A DNA stretch of 64,000 nucleotides, taken from contig QIBC01000006.1 in the NCBI GenBank assembly GCA_003225215.1, positions 1 to 64,000 of the forward strand, given 5' to 3'. The DNA is from Acidobacteriota bacterium. GTDB taxonomy: Bacteria > Acidobacteriota > Terriglobia > Terriglobales > Acidobacteriaceae. Of this stretch, positions 1-8,173 are shown piece after piece; position 1 is the first letter of the stretch; every line of letters starts with the position of its first letter. The notes under the pieces are model-generated. The model was not told the DNA's origin. It did not search any database and saw nothing but the letters and a program-made list of their open reading frames with translations. The position numbers were made by a program, and so were the translations under genes.

Positions 1-1
1 C

Positions 2-283
2 GCGATCTTACGGGCAGCTGCGAAACATAACGTCGCGATGGAACTCAATGCCTATCCCGATCGCCTCGATTTATCTGACCGTCACCTGAAGATGGCAAAG
101 GAACGTGGCGTGAAGGTCGTGATAAATACCGATTCGCATCACACATCGCACTTGGAGAAGATGCGATTTGGCGTTGTACAAGCTCGCCGCGCGTGGCTTA
201 CCACAAAAGATGTGCTCAATACGCTTCCGGTCAAACAGTTTGCAGAAGCTATGAGACGGCATTCGCGCACAGCAGTCGCGTGA
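2..283 (+). CDS. C-terminal part of a PHP-domain protein (PolX-type DNA polymerase/phosphoesterase), gene begins before the window
   Basis: Open frame from base 2; ..AMELNAYPDRLDLSD..AKERGVKVVINTDSHHTSHLEKMRFGVVQARRAWL resembles the PolX PHP C-terminus. Confidence 0.8.
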   Translation, partial: AILRAAAKHNVAMELNAYPDRLDLSDRHLKMAKERGVKVVINTDSHHTSHLEKMRFGVVQARRAWLTTKDVLNTLPVKQFAEAMRRHSRTAVA

Positions 284-330
284 GGCTCAAAATCGGCATC
301 TTAGGATGAGAGTTGCTCGAAGGAGGAACT

Positions 331-1020
331 ATGTCGAGTCCAACTGGTCCAGAAATGAAAAAGGCCCAGGCCCCGCGCTTCGATGCCGGACACGTGCCTA
401 TGAGCGAGGAACTGGACAGCGCACGCTGGAGTCTTCCGCCCCTCGTACCCGTACTTATCGCGGCAGTTGTATTGGGCGTCGTCGTTGGCGTCTATCTCCT
501 CTCTTCGAGAAAACCCCCAACTTCGACCGGATCGGCACTTCGAGTAGTGGCCCTGCCCCTGCACATCGAGTCAAAAGGTTCGATTGCTCCAGGGAAGGAA
601 GGCACGTTGGATCAGAACATCGAGAAACGAGACTCTGTTCTGGTGAACATTGCGCTCGATGTGAAGAACGCAATTGGAAGACCGATGTATCTCAAGAACA
701 TCGAGGGGAAGCTTGTGAGCGAAAAAGGGGAGTTCAACGACAGCGCCGCTCCGGCGTCGGATTACGAACGCATTGTTCAGGCCTATCCTCAACTGGCTAT
801 ACCTAACGCCAAGCCGTTGCAGTCAGAGTCCAGCATTGCCGCACAAGCCGATCAGCGAGGAGTAGTGATCTTCAGTTTTCCACTCGCACGTGAAGATTGG
901 GATAAACGAAAGTCGCTGCAGGCGACGGTTAATTTCTACGATCATGCGCCTCTCATAATCGATGCCACCCAACTAGCGGCCGCACAGGACGCAACGTTGC
1001 CGACCAAGGTCTCTAAATAA
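331..1020 (+). CDS. Hypothetical protein with one N-terminal-proximal transmembrane segment
   Basis: GGAGG at 322-326 before ATG 331; hydrophobic VPVLIAAVVLGVVVGVYLL. Confidence 0.75.
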   Translation: MSSPTGPEMKKAQAPRFDAGHVPMSEELDSARWSLPPLVPVLIAAVVLGVVVGVYLLSSRKPPTSTGSALRVVALPLHIESKGSIAPGKEGTLDQNIEKRDSVLVNIALDVKNAIGRPMYLKNIEGKLVSEKGEFNDSAAPASDYERIVQAYPQLAIPNAKPLQSESSIAAQADQRGVVIFSFPLAREDWDKRKSLQATVNFYDHAPLIIDATQLAAAQDATLPTKVSK

Positions 1021-1052
1021 CACTCGAAATAAGCACTCGAAATAAGCACTCG
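1021..1052. repeat. 13-bp tandem repeat CACTCGAAATAAG x2 plus partial third copy
   Basis: Read directly, immediately after the stop codon at 1018-1020. Confidence 0.9.
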
Positions 1053-1111
1053 TTTGGGCAGATTTGCTTTTCGCGGATGAGCCTTTGCTCATTCCGGCCG
1101 CGCTGCGATGT

Positions 1112-1143
1112 AGCTCAAGCTCCGTTCTTGTGGAGCTTGGGCT
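1112..1143. other. Stem-loop AGCTCAAGCTCC-ttcttgtg-GGAGCTTGGGCT (approximate loop)
   Basis: 12-bp stem with one G-U type mismatch, upstream of the small sorting-signal ORF. Confidence 0.55.
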
Positions 1144-1171
1144 ATGAAATTGCATAGGGACAAGCAGGGCC

Positions 1172-1438
1172 GTGCCCTTGGATGTTCGGCCAAAGGTCTC
1201 CGGTGCTGCACTCCAACCATCTGCACGGCACAGCAGTTCCTTCAAACCGGAAGGAAAGCTCGCCCAAACCAACGAGATAAATACAACAGCTCGCTCCAGT
1301 GCTGATAATTCGCAGCCAAACGCATCTCTCGCCTTACCGGCGGCGAGCAGCTCTCTTCCACTCCTCTCAGTGATTGGGTTTGGGATCTTTCTCGGTGGCC
1401 TCATCTCTGCCCTGCGTACCCGCCCAGCTCACAAGTAG
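1172..1438 (+). CDS. Small protein with LPxxxS-like C-terminal sorting signal (possible sortase substrate)
   Basis: C-terminus LPAASSSLPLLSVIGFGIFLGGLISALRTRPAHK: motif, hydrophobic helix, basic tail; GTG start; no signal peptide visible in this ORF. Confidence 0.5.
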   Translation: MPLDVRPKVSGAALQPSARHSSSFKPEGKLAQTNEINTTARSSADNSQPNASLALPAASSSLPLLSVIGFGIFLGGLISALRTRPAHK

Positions 1439-1508
1439 AGCTTTCCAGAGTCAAGCTTTAGCATCTAATATACGGATATTTTGAGTCGACTCAGGCGGCA
1501 TCCGTTCT

Positions 1509-2210
1509 ATGACAACGGCGAACCAAAACAGGACGCGCACCTTTGTCCAGCATCTCCAGTGGCGGAAGATCTGGGAAAACGTTAGCTCATGGGCTACGAG
1601 GCAAATGGTTTCGAGAGTCCTGATTGTGGTGGGGGCCATTCTGCTCGGCTACGTGGGATCCGAGTACGTGGCTATGTTCAGTGAGCAACGAGCGTTGCAT
1701 CGGAAATGGCAGGCGCAACAAGGCTCAGCACTCACAAGCTCTATGAGCGCGGCGGTTTCTAAACACGATGGGTTAACTCGTGTCTCGATTCCCAAGATCG
1801 ATCTCGATGTAATTGTGGTAGAAGGAACGAATCACAAAGCGTTGCGACTAGGCCCAGGCCACGTCAAAGGCACGCCAGTTCCAGGAGAAGCTGGTAACTC
1901 TGTCATCTCCGCTCACCGGGATACCTTCTTCCGTCACATCTATGAACTCCAGGATGGCGACGAAATTCAGGTACGCCGAGACGGTCACACTTACACGTTC
2001 CGAGTAACCGGTAAGAAGATCGTGATGCCCAATGATGTGTCGGTGCTGAAGAAGACATCCGATACCCGCCTCACACTGATCACCTGCTACCCGATTTACT
2101 ACATTGGGCCGGCTCCGAAAAGACTGGTGGTTTTCTCAAAACTTATTGGCAACTCAAAGACCGGTCAGGAGCGCGCACAAGCAAGCCCAGGTGCGCGCCG
2201 GCAGTCCTAA
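1509..2210 (+). CDS. Sortase (class D-like)
   Basis: N-terminal TM; SIPKIDLDVIVVEG, VISAHRDTFFRHI (catalytic His), TLITCYP (catalytic Cys), KRLVVFS. Confidence 0.88.
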   Translation: MTTANQNRTRTFVQHLQWRKIWENVSSWATRQMVSRVLIVVGAILLGYVGSEYVAMFSEQRALHRKWQAQQGSALTSSMSAAVSKHDGLTRVSIPKIDLDVIVVEGTNHKALRLGPGHVKGTPVPGEAGNSVISAHRDTFFRHIYELQDGDEIQVRRDGHTYTFRVTGKKIVMPNDVSVLKKTSDTRLTLITCYPIYYIGPAPKRLVVFSKLIGNSKTGQERAQASPGARRQS

Positions 2211-2266
2211 CTAAACCGTTGCCCCGGCCAGTTCTGGCGATATTGATCAGCAGCTAGAATCATCCT

Positions 2267-3331
2267 GTGTACACGTGTGACGTCGTCATTGCTGGCGCTG
2301 GAATTATCGGTCTTTCGATCGCTATTGAACTAAGACGGGCTGGCGCTACGGTCGCAGTTCTGGACCGAGGTGAACCCGGCCGTGAAGCCTCCAGCGCAGC
2401 CGCTGGAATGCTTGTCGTTGACGATCCGGAGACCGATCCCAAATTGAAACCATTGGCGCGCATAAGCGCCTCCATGTATCCAGCATTTGTCGAAGAACTG
2501 GAACTCCGTTCTGGGATCAAGATCGGACTCGAAAATCGCGGGACGCTCTATGTCGCCCACGGTGCCAATGACTTGCCGGCTGACCCTCTATCGACGGCTG
2601 ATTTTAGAACTCTTGAGCCCGGATTAGCCGATCTTTCGCGAGCGTGCTTCCTGGAAGAGCAGACGGTCGATCCTCGCCTTCTGGTACAGGCAGTGCTGGC
2701 AACGGCCAAGAACATGGGGGCAGCGGTTCATCATGAGGCTCTCGTGGAACGCGTAAGCATGGCGAGAACGCGCGACTTAGAGGTACGAACCACGGCGGGT
2801 CTGTATTCGACCGCAACGTTCGTAAATTGTGCAGGAGCCTGGGCAAGCGAAATCATGGGAGTCGTGGTTCCCTCTCGTCCAGTCAAAGGACAAATGCTGG
2901 CGGTCATCCCGTCGGGGTACGACTTGCGGCATGTCGTGCGGTCACGAGAGGTTTATTTGCTCCCGAGGAGAAGTGGCCGAATCCTGATCGGGGCAACAGT
3001 CGAAGAAGCGGGCTTCGACAAGACAGTACAACCCGAGGTGATCCAAAAGCTACATCAAGCGGCATCGAGCCTCGTGCCATCGATCGGTAAAGCAAAGATG
3101 ATTGAGGCGTGGGCAGGATTACGGCCCGGCTCTCCCGATGGGCTTCCTGTCTTGGGAGCGGGCTCTCTACCCGGCACATACGTTGCCACGGGGCATTTCC
3201 GAAATGGGATTCTCCTGGCTCCAGCTACTGCCGCGATAATGTCTGAGTTGATTCAAGGACGACAAAGCCAGATAGACATTCTCCCGTTTTTGCCTTCGCG
3301 ATTTTCTGGGAATCGAGCCTTAGCTGGATAA
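2267..3331 (+). CDS. thiO: FAD-dependent glycine oxidase-like protein (ThiO/DAO family)
   Basis: GTG start; VVIAGAGIIGLSIAIELRRAG; C-terminal WAGLRPGSPDGLPVLG and HFRNGILLAPATA. Confidence 0.82.
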   Translation: MYTCDVVIAGAGIIGLSIAIELRRAGATVAVLDRGEPGREASSAAAGMLVVDDPETDPKLKPLARISASMYPAFVEELELRSGIKIGLENRGTLYVAHGANDLPADPLSTADFRTLEPGLADLSRACFLEEQTVDPRLLVQAVLATAKNMGAAVHHEALVERVSMARTRDLEVRTTAGLYSTATFVNCAGAWASEIMGVVVPSRPVKGQMLAVIPSGYDLRHVVRSREVYLLPRRSGRILIGATVEEAGFDKTVQPEVIQKLHQAASSLVPSIGKAKMIEAWAGLRPGSPDGLPVLGAGSLPGTYVATGHFRNGILLAPATAAIMSELIQGRQSQIDILPFLPSRFSGNRALAG

Positions 3332-3335
3332 CGAC

Positions 3336-4286
3336 TTAGGCAGCAAAATCTGCAATCGCCGCTGCCGGAAATAGTTCCCGCAACTCCGCCGCAGTGGCCT
3401 TTACGTTAAACAGTTCTTGCGCGCTTTGAGCCACGCGCATCTTGTACGGCTGCTCACCAGTCATAAGATCAACATTAATTCCCTGCTCCAGTGAGCGCCG
3501 CGCGATTTCAAAGAGGAGACTTACTCCCGGTGAGAATCGCGCCCATTGCCGATCGTAGAAGATAGTGTAGAAACGTCGCCAATCAGCGTCACGGAAGGTC
3601 ACCAGCGCTGCAGCAAGCGTGCTGCCATGCTCCAGAGCGAAAATTTCACAACGTGAAGCTTCAGTGCTGCACGCCGCAATCATGAACTCGGCGCGTCGGG
3701 GATCATGGAACAGTTCGTTTGCGCTCGATTGGGCCGTACGCAGTCGATAAATGCCGGACACAATCGGAGAGTCACCAGAGTACTGACGAATCCGCAAACC
3801 CATACGCTCTAACTTGCGCAAACGACTGAATGCGCGTGGGTGATTCCGAGCGAGTTGGTCGGATGTCATCTCTGACTTACGCAAACGCGGAGCCCTGCTG
3901 AACAAAGTCTTGGGGAGGCGTTCCCAAACATGCTCTTGCGGGCGGCAGATCGCAGTGATCGACAACGGCAAATTGAAGGACGCGAGCCTCTGCCAGGCGA
4001 CACAGAGAGGAGCAGGATCGCCGACCGCGAGGTAGTCACGATAGTCAAAGAGACATTCACCTGCGAAGGTGAGACTACGAGACCGTGAGTCGATCGCCAG
4101 AGGAAGAATCGCGGCCCCGTTGTCATCCTCCGCGAAGATGAAATAAGGCTGTTCGCGTTCTCCAAACGTTTTTGCCGCAAGAAGATTCCATCGATGACTT
4201 TGAAACAAGCTCAAATTGGGACTCATAAGTGAATCCCACACTGATCTGAGCGTCTCGATTTCTGCGGCTGTACTTGCCACGCGCAT
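3336..4286 (-). CDS. GNAT/CelD(BcsL)-like acetyltransferase
   Basis: Full ORF extends to 4469; start at MRVASTAAEIETLRSVWDSL preferred. YRLRTAQSSANELFHDPRRAEFM..TFRDADWRRFYTIFYDRQWARFSPGVSLLFEIARRSLEQGINVDLMTGEQPYK typical of the family. Confidence 0.72.
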   Translation of the reverse strand: MRVASTAAEIETLRSVWDSLMSPNLSLFQSHRWNLLAAKTFGEREQPYFIFAEDDNGAAILPLAIDSRSRSLTFAGECLFDYRDYLAVGDPAPLCVAWQRLASFNLPLSITAICRPQEHVWERLPKTLFSRAPRLRKSEMTSDQLARNHPRAFSRLRKLERMGLRIRQYSGDSPIVSGIYRLRTAQSSANELFHDPRRAEFMIAACSTEASRCEIFALEHGSTLAAALVTFRDADWRRFYTIFYDRQWARFSPGVSLLFEIARRSLEQGINVDLMTGEQPYKMRVAQSAQELFNVKATAAELRELFPAAAIADFAA

Positions 4287-4508
4287 CTTCAGCAAAAGCG
4301 ATCTCTCCTGTAAGTCTGTAATGGTGGAGGCGCAACGACTCGTAAGATGACTTGAGTTAGACGCGCTGAATCGCGAACGAGGATGTAACCGGAGTAGCTC
4401 GAAGATCCGCCGCGAGCGCAGGCTGATGATCCAGAAATTTGCCGCGCGGAGGACGCCTCGCAGCGGCATCCGCTAGATGCTAATCGCTTCCAACTGTTAC
4501 AATGCTAA

Positions 4509-4531
4509 TTGAAATTGAAATTCATTTTCAA
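4509..4531. promoter_or_regulatory. Fur-box-like palindrome TTGAAATTGAAATTCATTTTCAA
   Basis: 23-mer almost identical to its reverse complement; 11 bp separate it from the FTR1 start codon. Confidence 0.6.
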
Positions 4532-4542
4532 TATCTGACCCG

Positions 4543-5811
4543 ATGCTGCAAGCCCTCATTGTCACCTTACGCGAAGGCGTCGAAGCCGCACTGATTGTCG
4601 GAATCACGCTAGCTTACCTGTCAAAAATCCAGCGTCCAGAGCTGCGCCGCGTGGTATATGCCGCCTTAGGAGCAGCTTTCGTCTGCAGCATCGGTGTGGC
4701 AGTAGTCCTGTCCCGTACTCAGTTTAATCAGGACATCTTTGAAGGCTGGGTAATGCTGGTAGCGGCGTTGTTCGTGATAAGCATGATCTGGTTCATGAGC
4801 CGCGCAGCCAAGCGGCTCAAAGGCGAGATTGAGGGGAGAGTAGGCGGCTTGGCTACCGGAGGACGGACCTTCGGCCTATTTCTGTTCGTGTTTCTGATGG
4901 TCTTGCGTGAAGGCGTGGAGACGGTCTTGATACTCGCCGCAGTCGAATTCAATTCAAGCCAGCTGTTGAGCTTCATGGGGACGCTGATCGGTGTGCTGCT
5001 GGCGGTCGTCTTTGGGGTGATGTTCGTAAAGGGCAGCATCCGCATCGATCTTCGGCGCTTCTTCCGCATAACGACGGTGATTTTGGTCTTCGTTGCGGCT
5101 CAGCTACTTGTTTCCGGATTGCACGAGCTCTCCGAGAACGGCGTTCTTCCCTCGAGCCGTGAAGAAATGGCTTTGATTGGCCCAATCGTTCGCAATGACC
5201 TGTTCTTCTTTGTGACTATCCTTGCATTGGCAGCGTTGATGGTCCTCTTTGATCAGCGGAGGCGGCAGGGCGATGGAGCACCACCCCCACCTTCTGGCGG
5301 AACAAATTCTAGGGCGCTCCAGCGAAAGGCATTATGGTCGGCACGGAAGGAGCGTCTCTGGTCGACGGCCGTCTATACGTGCTCGTTTATCTTCATCGTC
5401 CTAGTGACCGCGCAGTTCATCTACGCCAAGAGCACCACCTCCCTTTCACCTGCTCATGAAGTGGCATTTACTGCAGGAGAGGTTTCGATTCCGGTCAGCG
5501 AAGTATCCGACGGAGAGTTGCATCGTTACTCCGCGAAGCTTGACGGTCAAGAAGTACGTTTCCTGATTTTTAAGAAGCCTGACGGAAAGATTGTGACGGT
5601 GCTCGACGCATGTCAGATCTGCGGTCCGGTAGGTTTCTACAAAAGCGGTAATCAGATCATTTGTAAGAACTGCTCGGCGCCGGTAAATCCTCAGTCCATG
5701 GGTCAGCCCGGGGGCTGTAATCCCATTCCCCTGAAATCGTCGATCAATGGCGAACAGATCACGATCAGTCAGGCGGATCTCTCAAGCGGCGCAGCGACTT
5801 CCACAAAGTAG
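4543..5811 (+). CDS. FTR1-family iron permease fused to DUF2318-like Cys-rich domain
   Basis: REGVEAALIVG and REGVETVLI (REGxE motifs); C-terminal DACQICGPVGFYKSGNQIICKNCSAPVNPQSMGQPGGCNPIPL. Confidence 0.9.
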   Translation: MLQALIVTLREGVEAALIVGITLAYLSKIQRPELRRVVYAALGAAFVCSIGVAVVLSRTQFNQDIFEGWVMLVAALFVISMIWFMSRAAKRLKGEIEGRVGGLATGGRTFGLFLFVFLMVLREGVETVLILAAVEFNSSQLLSFMGTLIGVLLAVVFGVMFVKGSIRIDLRRFFRITTVILVFVAAQLLVSGLHELSENGVLPSSREEMALIGPIVRNDLFFFVTILALAALMVLFDQRRRQGDGAPPPPSGGTNSRALQRKALWSARKERLWSTAVYTCSFIFIVLVTAQFIYAKSTTSLSPAHEVAFTAGEVSIPVSEVSDGELHRYSAKLDGQEVRFLIFKKPDGKIVTVLDACQICGPVGFYKSGNQIICKNCSAPVNPQSMGQPGGCNPIPLKSSINGEQITISQADLSSGAATSTK

Positions 5812-5816
5812 GCTCT

Positions 5817-7070
5817 GTGTTTCTGCGTCTTCTCTATCAATCATTCCGGCGGCAACAACGCCGCAAGTTGCTGGCGGGGATCGCGGTCATGCTCGGAGTC
5901 GCGGTTGCAACTGCGATGATCGCCGTAGGCGTCGATGTTGGCGACAAGATCAATCGCGAGCTGCGCGCGTACGGTGCAAACATCGTGGTCTACCCCGAGG
6001 ATGCCGCTCTCTCCGTCCGCGTGGGCGATCAGGAAGTGAAACCTGCATCCCCCGGAGCTCACCTAAAGGAATCGTCGCTTCCAAGTATCAAAGGAATCTT
6101 CTGGGGGCATAACATCCTGGCGTTTGCACCGTTCCTGGAAACAGAAGTGCCAACGCAGTCAGGAACGCTGCGCGTAATTGGCACATACTTTGATAAGCAG
6201 CTCCGTTTCGGGACAGAAGAGTTTTCGACCGGAGTTGAGAAGCTCTATCCGTGGTGGAAGGTTCAAGGGAGATGGCCAACCGATAGCGGCACTGACGGTC
6301 TGGTCGGGTCGCAATTAGCGTCTCGAATTGGGAAGCATGTCGGCGACTCAATCGATCTACTCGGCGTGCCGGTACGAATCAGCGGAATCCTGAGCACCGG
6401 AAGCGCGGAAGATAATGCCATCGTTGCCTCCCTGGCGCTCACGCAGCAATTAGCCCATGCGCCGGATGCAGTCGACAAGATATACGTAAGCGCGTTGACC
6501 AAGCCGGAGGATGCATTTGCCCGCCGTGATCCCGACCGCATGACCTCCGCAGACCGTGACCGTTGGTATTGTTCCCCGTATGCCAACTCCGTTGCTTATC
6601 AGCTGCGCGAAATCTTTCCTGGAGCACACGCCGAGCAGATTCGCCAAGCTACGCAGAATGAAGGGACAGTCCTCTCTCACATCTCTGGAATGATGTTGTT
6701 GATAGCGATAGCCTCGCTCATCGCTGCCGCCCTGGCTGTCTCAGCAGCTATGGCGACAACAGTCTTGGAACGGCGTCAGGAAGTTGGCCTGATGAAGTCG
6801 CTGGGCGCAACCGAGCCGGCGATTGCATCTCTCTTTGTCTGCGAAGCGGCGCTGCTTGCGCTATGCGCCGGAATCCTCGGATTCCTCCTGGGCGATGCAA
6901 TCGCACAACGCATAGGTCAGGCAATCTTCCACACAGGCATCGTAATCACTCCGGTGCTACTGCCGATGGTCATCTTTCTCGCGTTACTCGTCACGATTGC
7001 TGGTAGCGCTGTGGCGATTCGTCGCGCTCTCAAGCTTGATCCCGTCTTGGTGTTGCGAGGCGATGCATGA
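5817..7070 (+). CDS. ABC transporter permease, FtsX/MacB-type
   Basis: N-terminal TM, periplasmic domain, C-terminal three-TM FtsX domain with TTVLERRQEVGLMKSLGAT. Confidence 0.9.
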   Translation: MFLRLLYQSFRRQQRRKLLAGIAVMLGVAVATAMIAVGVDVGDKINRELRAYGANIVVYPEDAALSVRVGDQEVKPASPGAHLKESSLPSIKGIFWGHNILAFAPFLETEVPTQSGTLRVIGTYFDKQLRFGTEEFSTGVEKLYPWWKVQGRWPTDSGTDGLVGSQLASRIGKHVGDSIDLLGVPVRISGILSTGSAEDNAIVASLALTQQLAHAPDAVDKIYVSALTKPEDAFARRDPDRMTSADRDRWYCSPYANSVAYQLREIFPGAHAEQIRQATQNEGTVLSHISGMMLLIAIASLIAAALAVSAAMATTVLERRQEVGLMKSLGATEPAIASLFVCEAALLALCAGILGFLLGDAIAQRIGQAIFHTGIVITPVLLPMVIFLALLVTIAGSAVAIRRALKLDPVLVLRGDA

Positions 7071-8173
7071 GCGTACGCGCCTCAATGTTCTTTCATGTCC
7101 TCGAGCGGGGACTACTCGGTCGCGGCAATCGTCCCTTGATCGCGTTCATTGCTCTGACGGTCGCCTCGACGATGATCACGGCCATGCTGAGCCTCTACTA
7201 TGGCCTGGAAAATAAGCTGAATCGGGATTTCCGATCCTATGGGGCAAATGTCACGCTCGCTGCTCCAGACGGACAGACTTTGCCTACTGATGTTGTCAGC
7301 CGAGCCCATTCCATTCTCGGACCCGACGCAATCGTAGCTCCCTTTGCCTTTGCAATTGCTCACACCACTGGCGGTGAAGCAGTTGTCGTTGCTGGGACAG
7401 AGATCCCCCAGATTCAGCGACTTGATACGTGGTGGTCTGTTTCAAGATGGCCCAATAATGGCGATGAGGCTCTAGTCGGGGTCCGGGTTGAGTCCCATTT
7501 AGGGATCAACCAGGGCAGCTTCGACCTCGACTTCGCAGGGCGCAAGCTTCACGTCAAGAACTTCGGCACAGTGAAAACCGGATCAGAAGAGGAAGACCGA
7601 GTTTACATTCCCCTCAGCACCTTCGAGAGCTGGACTGAAATCGGCCCATCTTTATTGGAGATCTCGGCACCGGGATCTCGCGATCAGATAACTACGGCAA
7701 TCTCGCAGCTTCAATTGGCGTTCCCTGGTGTGCAGGTTCGGCCGGTACGTCAATTGCTTCAGGCACAAGGCGCCGTTGTGAGTCGCATGCGTTCCGTGAT
7801 GCTCGCCTCGACGCTGCTGATTGCTCTTACCGTGGCTCTCTGCGTATTCTCCACGCTCACGTCTTCAGTCTTGGAGCGGCGCCGCGACTTCGCGGTGATG
7901 AAGGCGATCGGCTCCTCGCAGGTAACCGTGAACGCCCTCTTTGCCGGTGAGGCCCTCACCATCGCTCTCTGCGCCGCACTGACCGGGTACATTCTCGGTT
8001 CAGGGATTGCAGCATGGATCTCGCAGGCCAACTTCCATGCCGTTGTAATGCCGCAGCTTAGCGTGTTACCGCTCGTGATCCTCGCTGATGTAGCTCTAGC
8101 ATTGCTGGCGGCGACGGTTCCATTGGCCCGCTTGCAACGAATCGAACCGGCAGGCATCCTTAAAGGGGAATAA
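7067..8173 (+). CDS. ABC transporter permease, FtsX/MacB-type
   Basis: SSVLERRRDFAVMKAIGSS; overlaps previous CDS by 4 bp. Confidence 0.9.
   Translation: MSVRASMFFHVLERGLLGRGNRPLIAFIALTVASTMITAMLSLYYGLENKLNRDFRSYGANVTLAAPDGQTLPTDVVSRAHSILGPDAIVAPFAFAIAHTTGGEAVVVAGTEIPQIQRLDTWWSVSRWPNNGDEALVGVRVESHLGINQGSFDLDFAGRKLHVKNFGTVKTGSEEEDRVYIPLSTFESWTEIGPSLLEISAPGSRDQITTAISQLQLAFPGVQVRPVRQLLQAQGAVVSRMRSVMLASTLLIALTVALCVFSTLTSSVLERRRDFAVMKAIGSSQVTVNALFAGEALTIALCAALTGYILGSGIAAWISQANFHAVVMPQLSVLPLVILADVALALLAATVPLARLQRIEPAGILKGE

Noticed and set aside
306-806. 166-aa + strand ORF in alternate frame
   Set aside because: Out-of-frame with the 331..1020 CDS, Arg-rich shadow translation.
973-1404. 143-aa minus-strand ORF opposite the sorting-signal ORF
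   Set aside because: Composition looks like shadow coding; the + strand tail motif plus the adjacent sortase is better supported, though neither ORF is certain.
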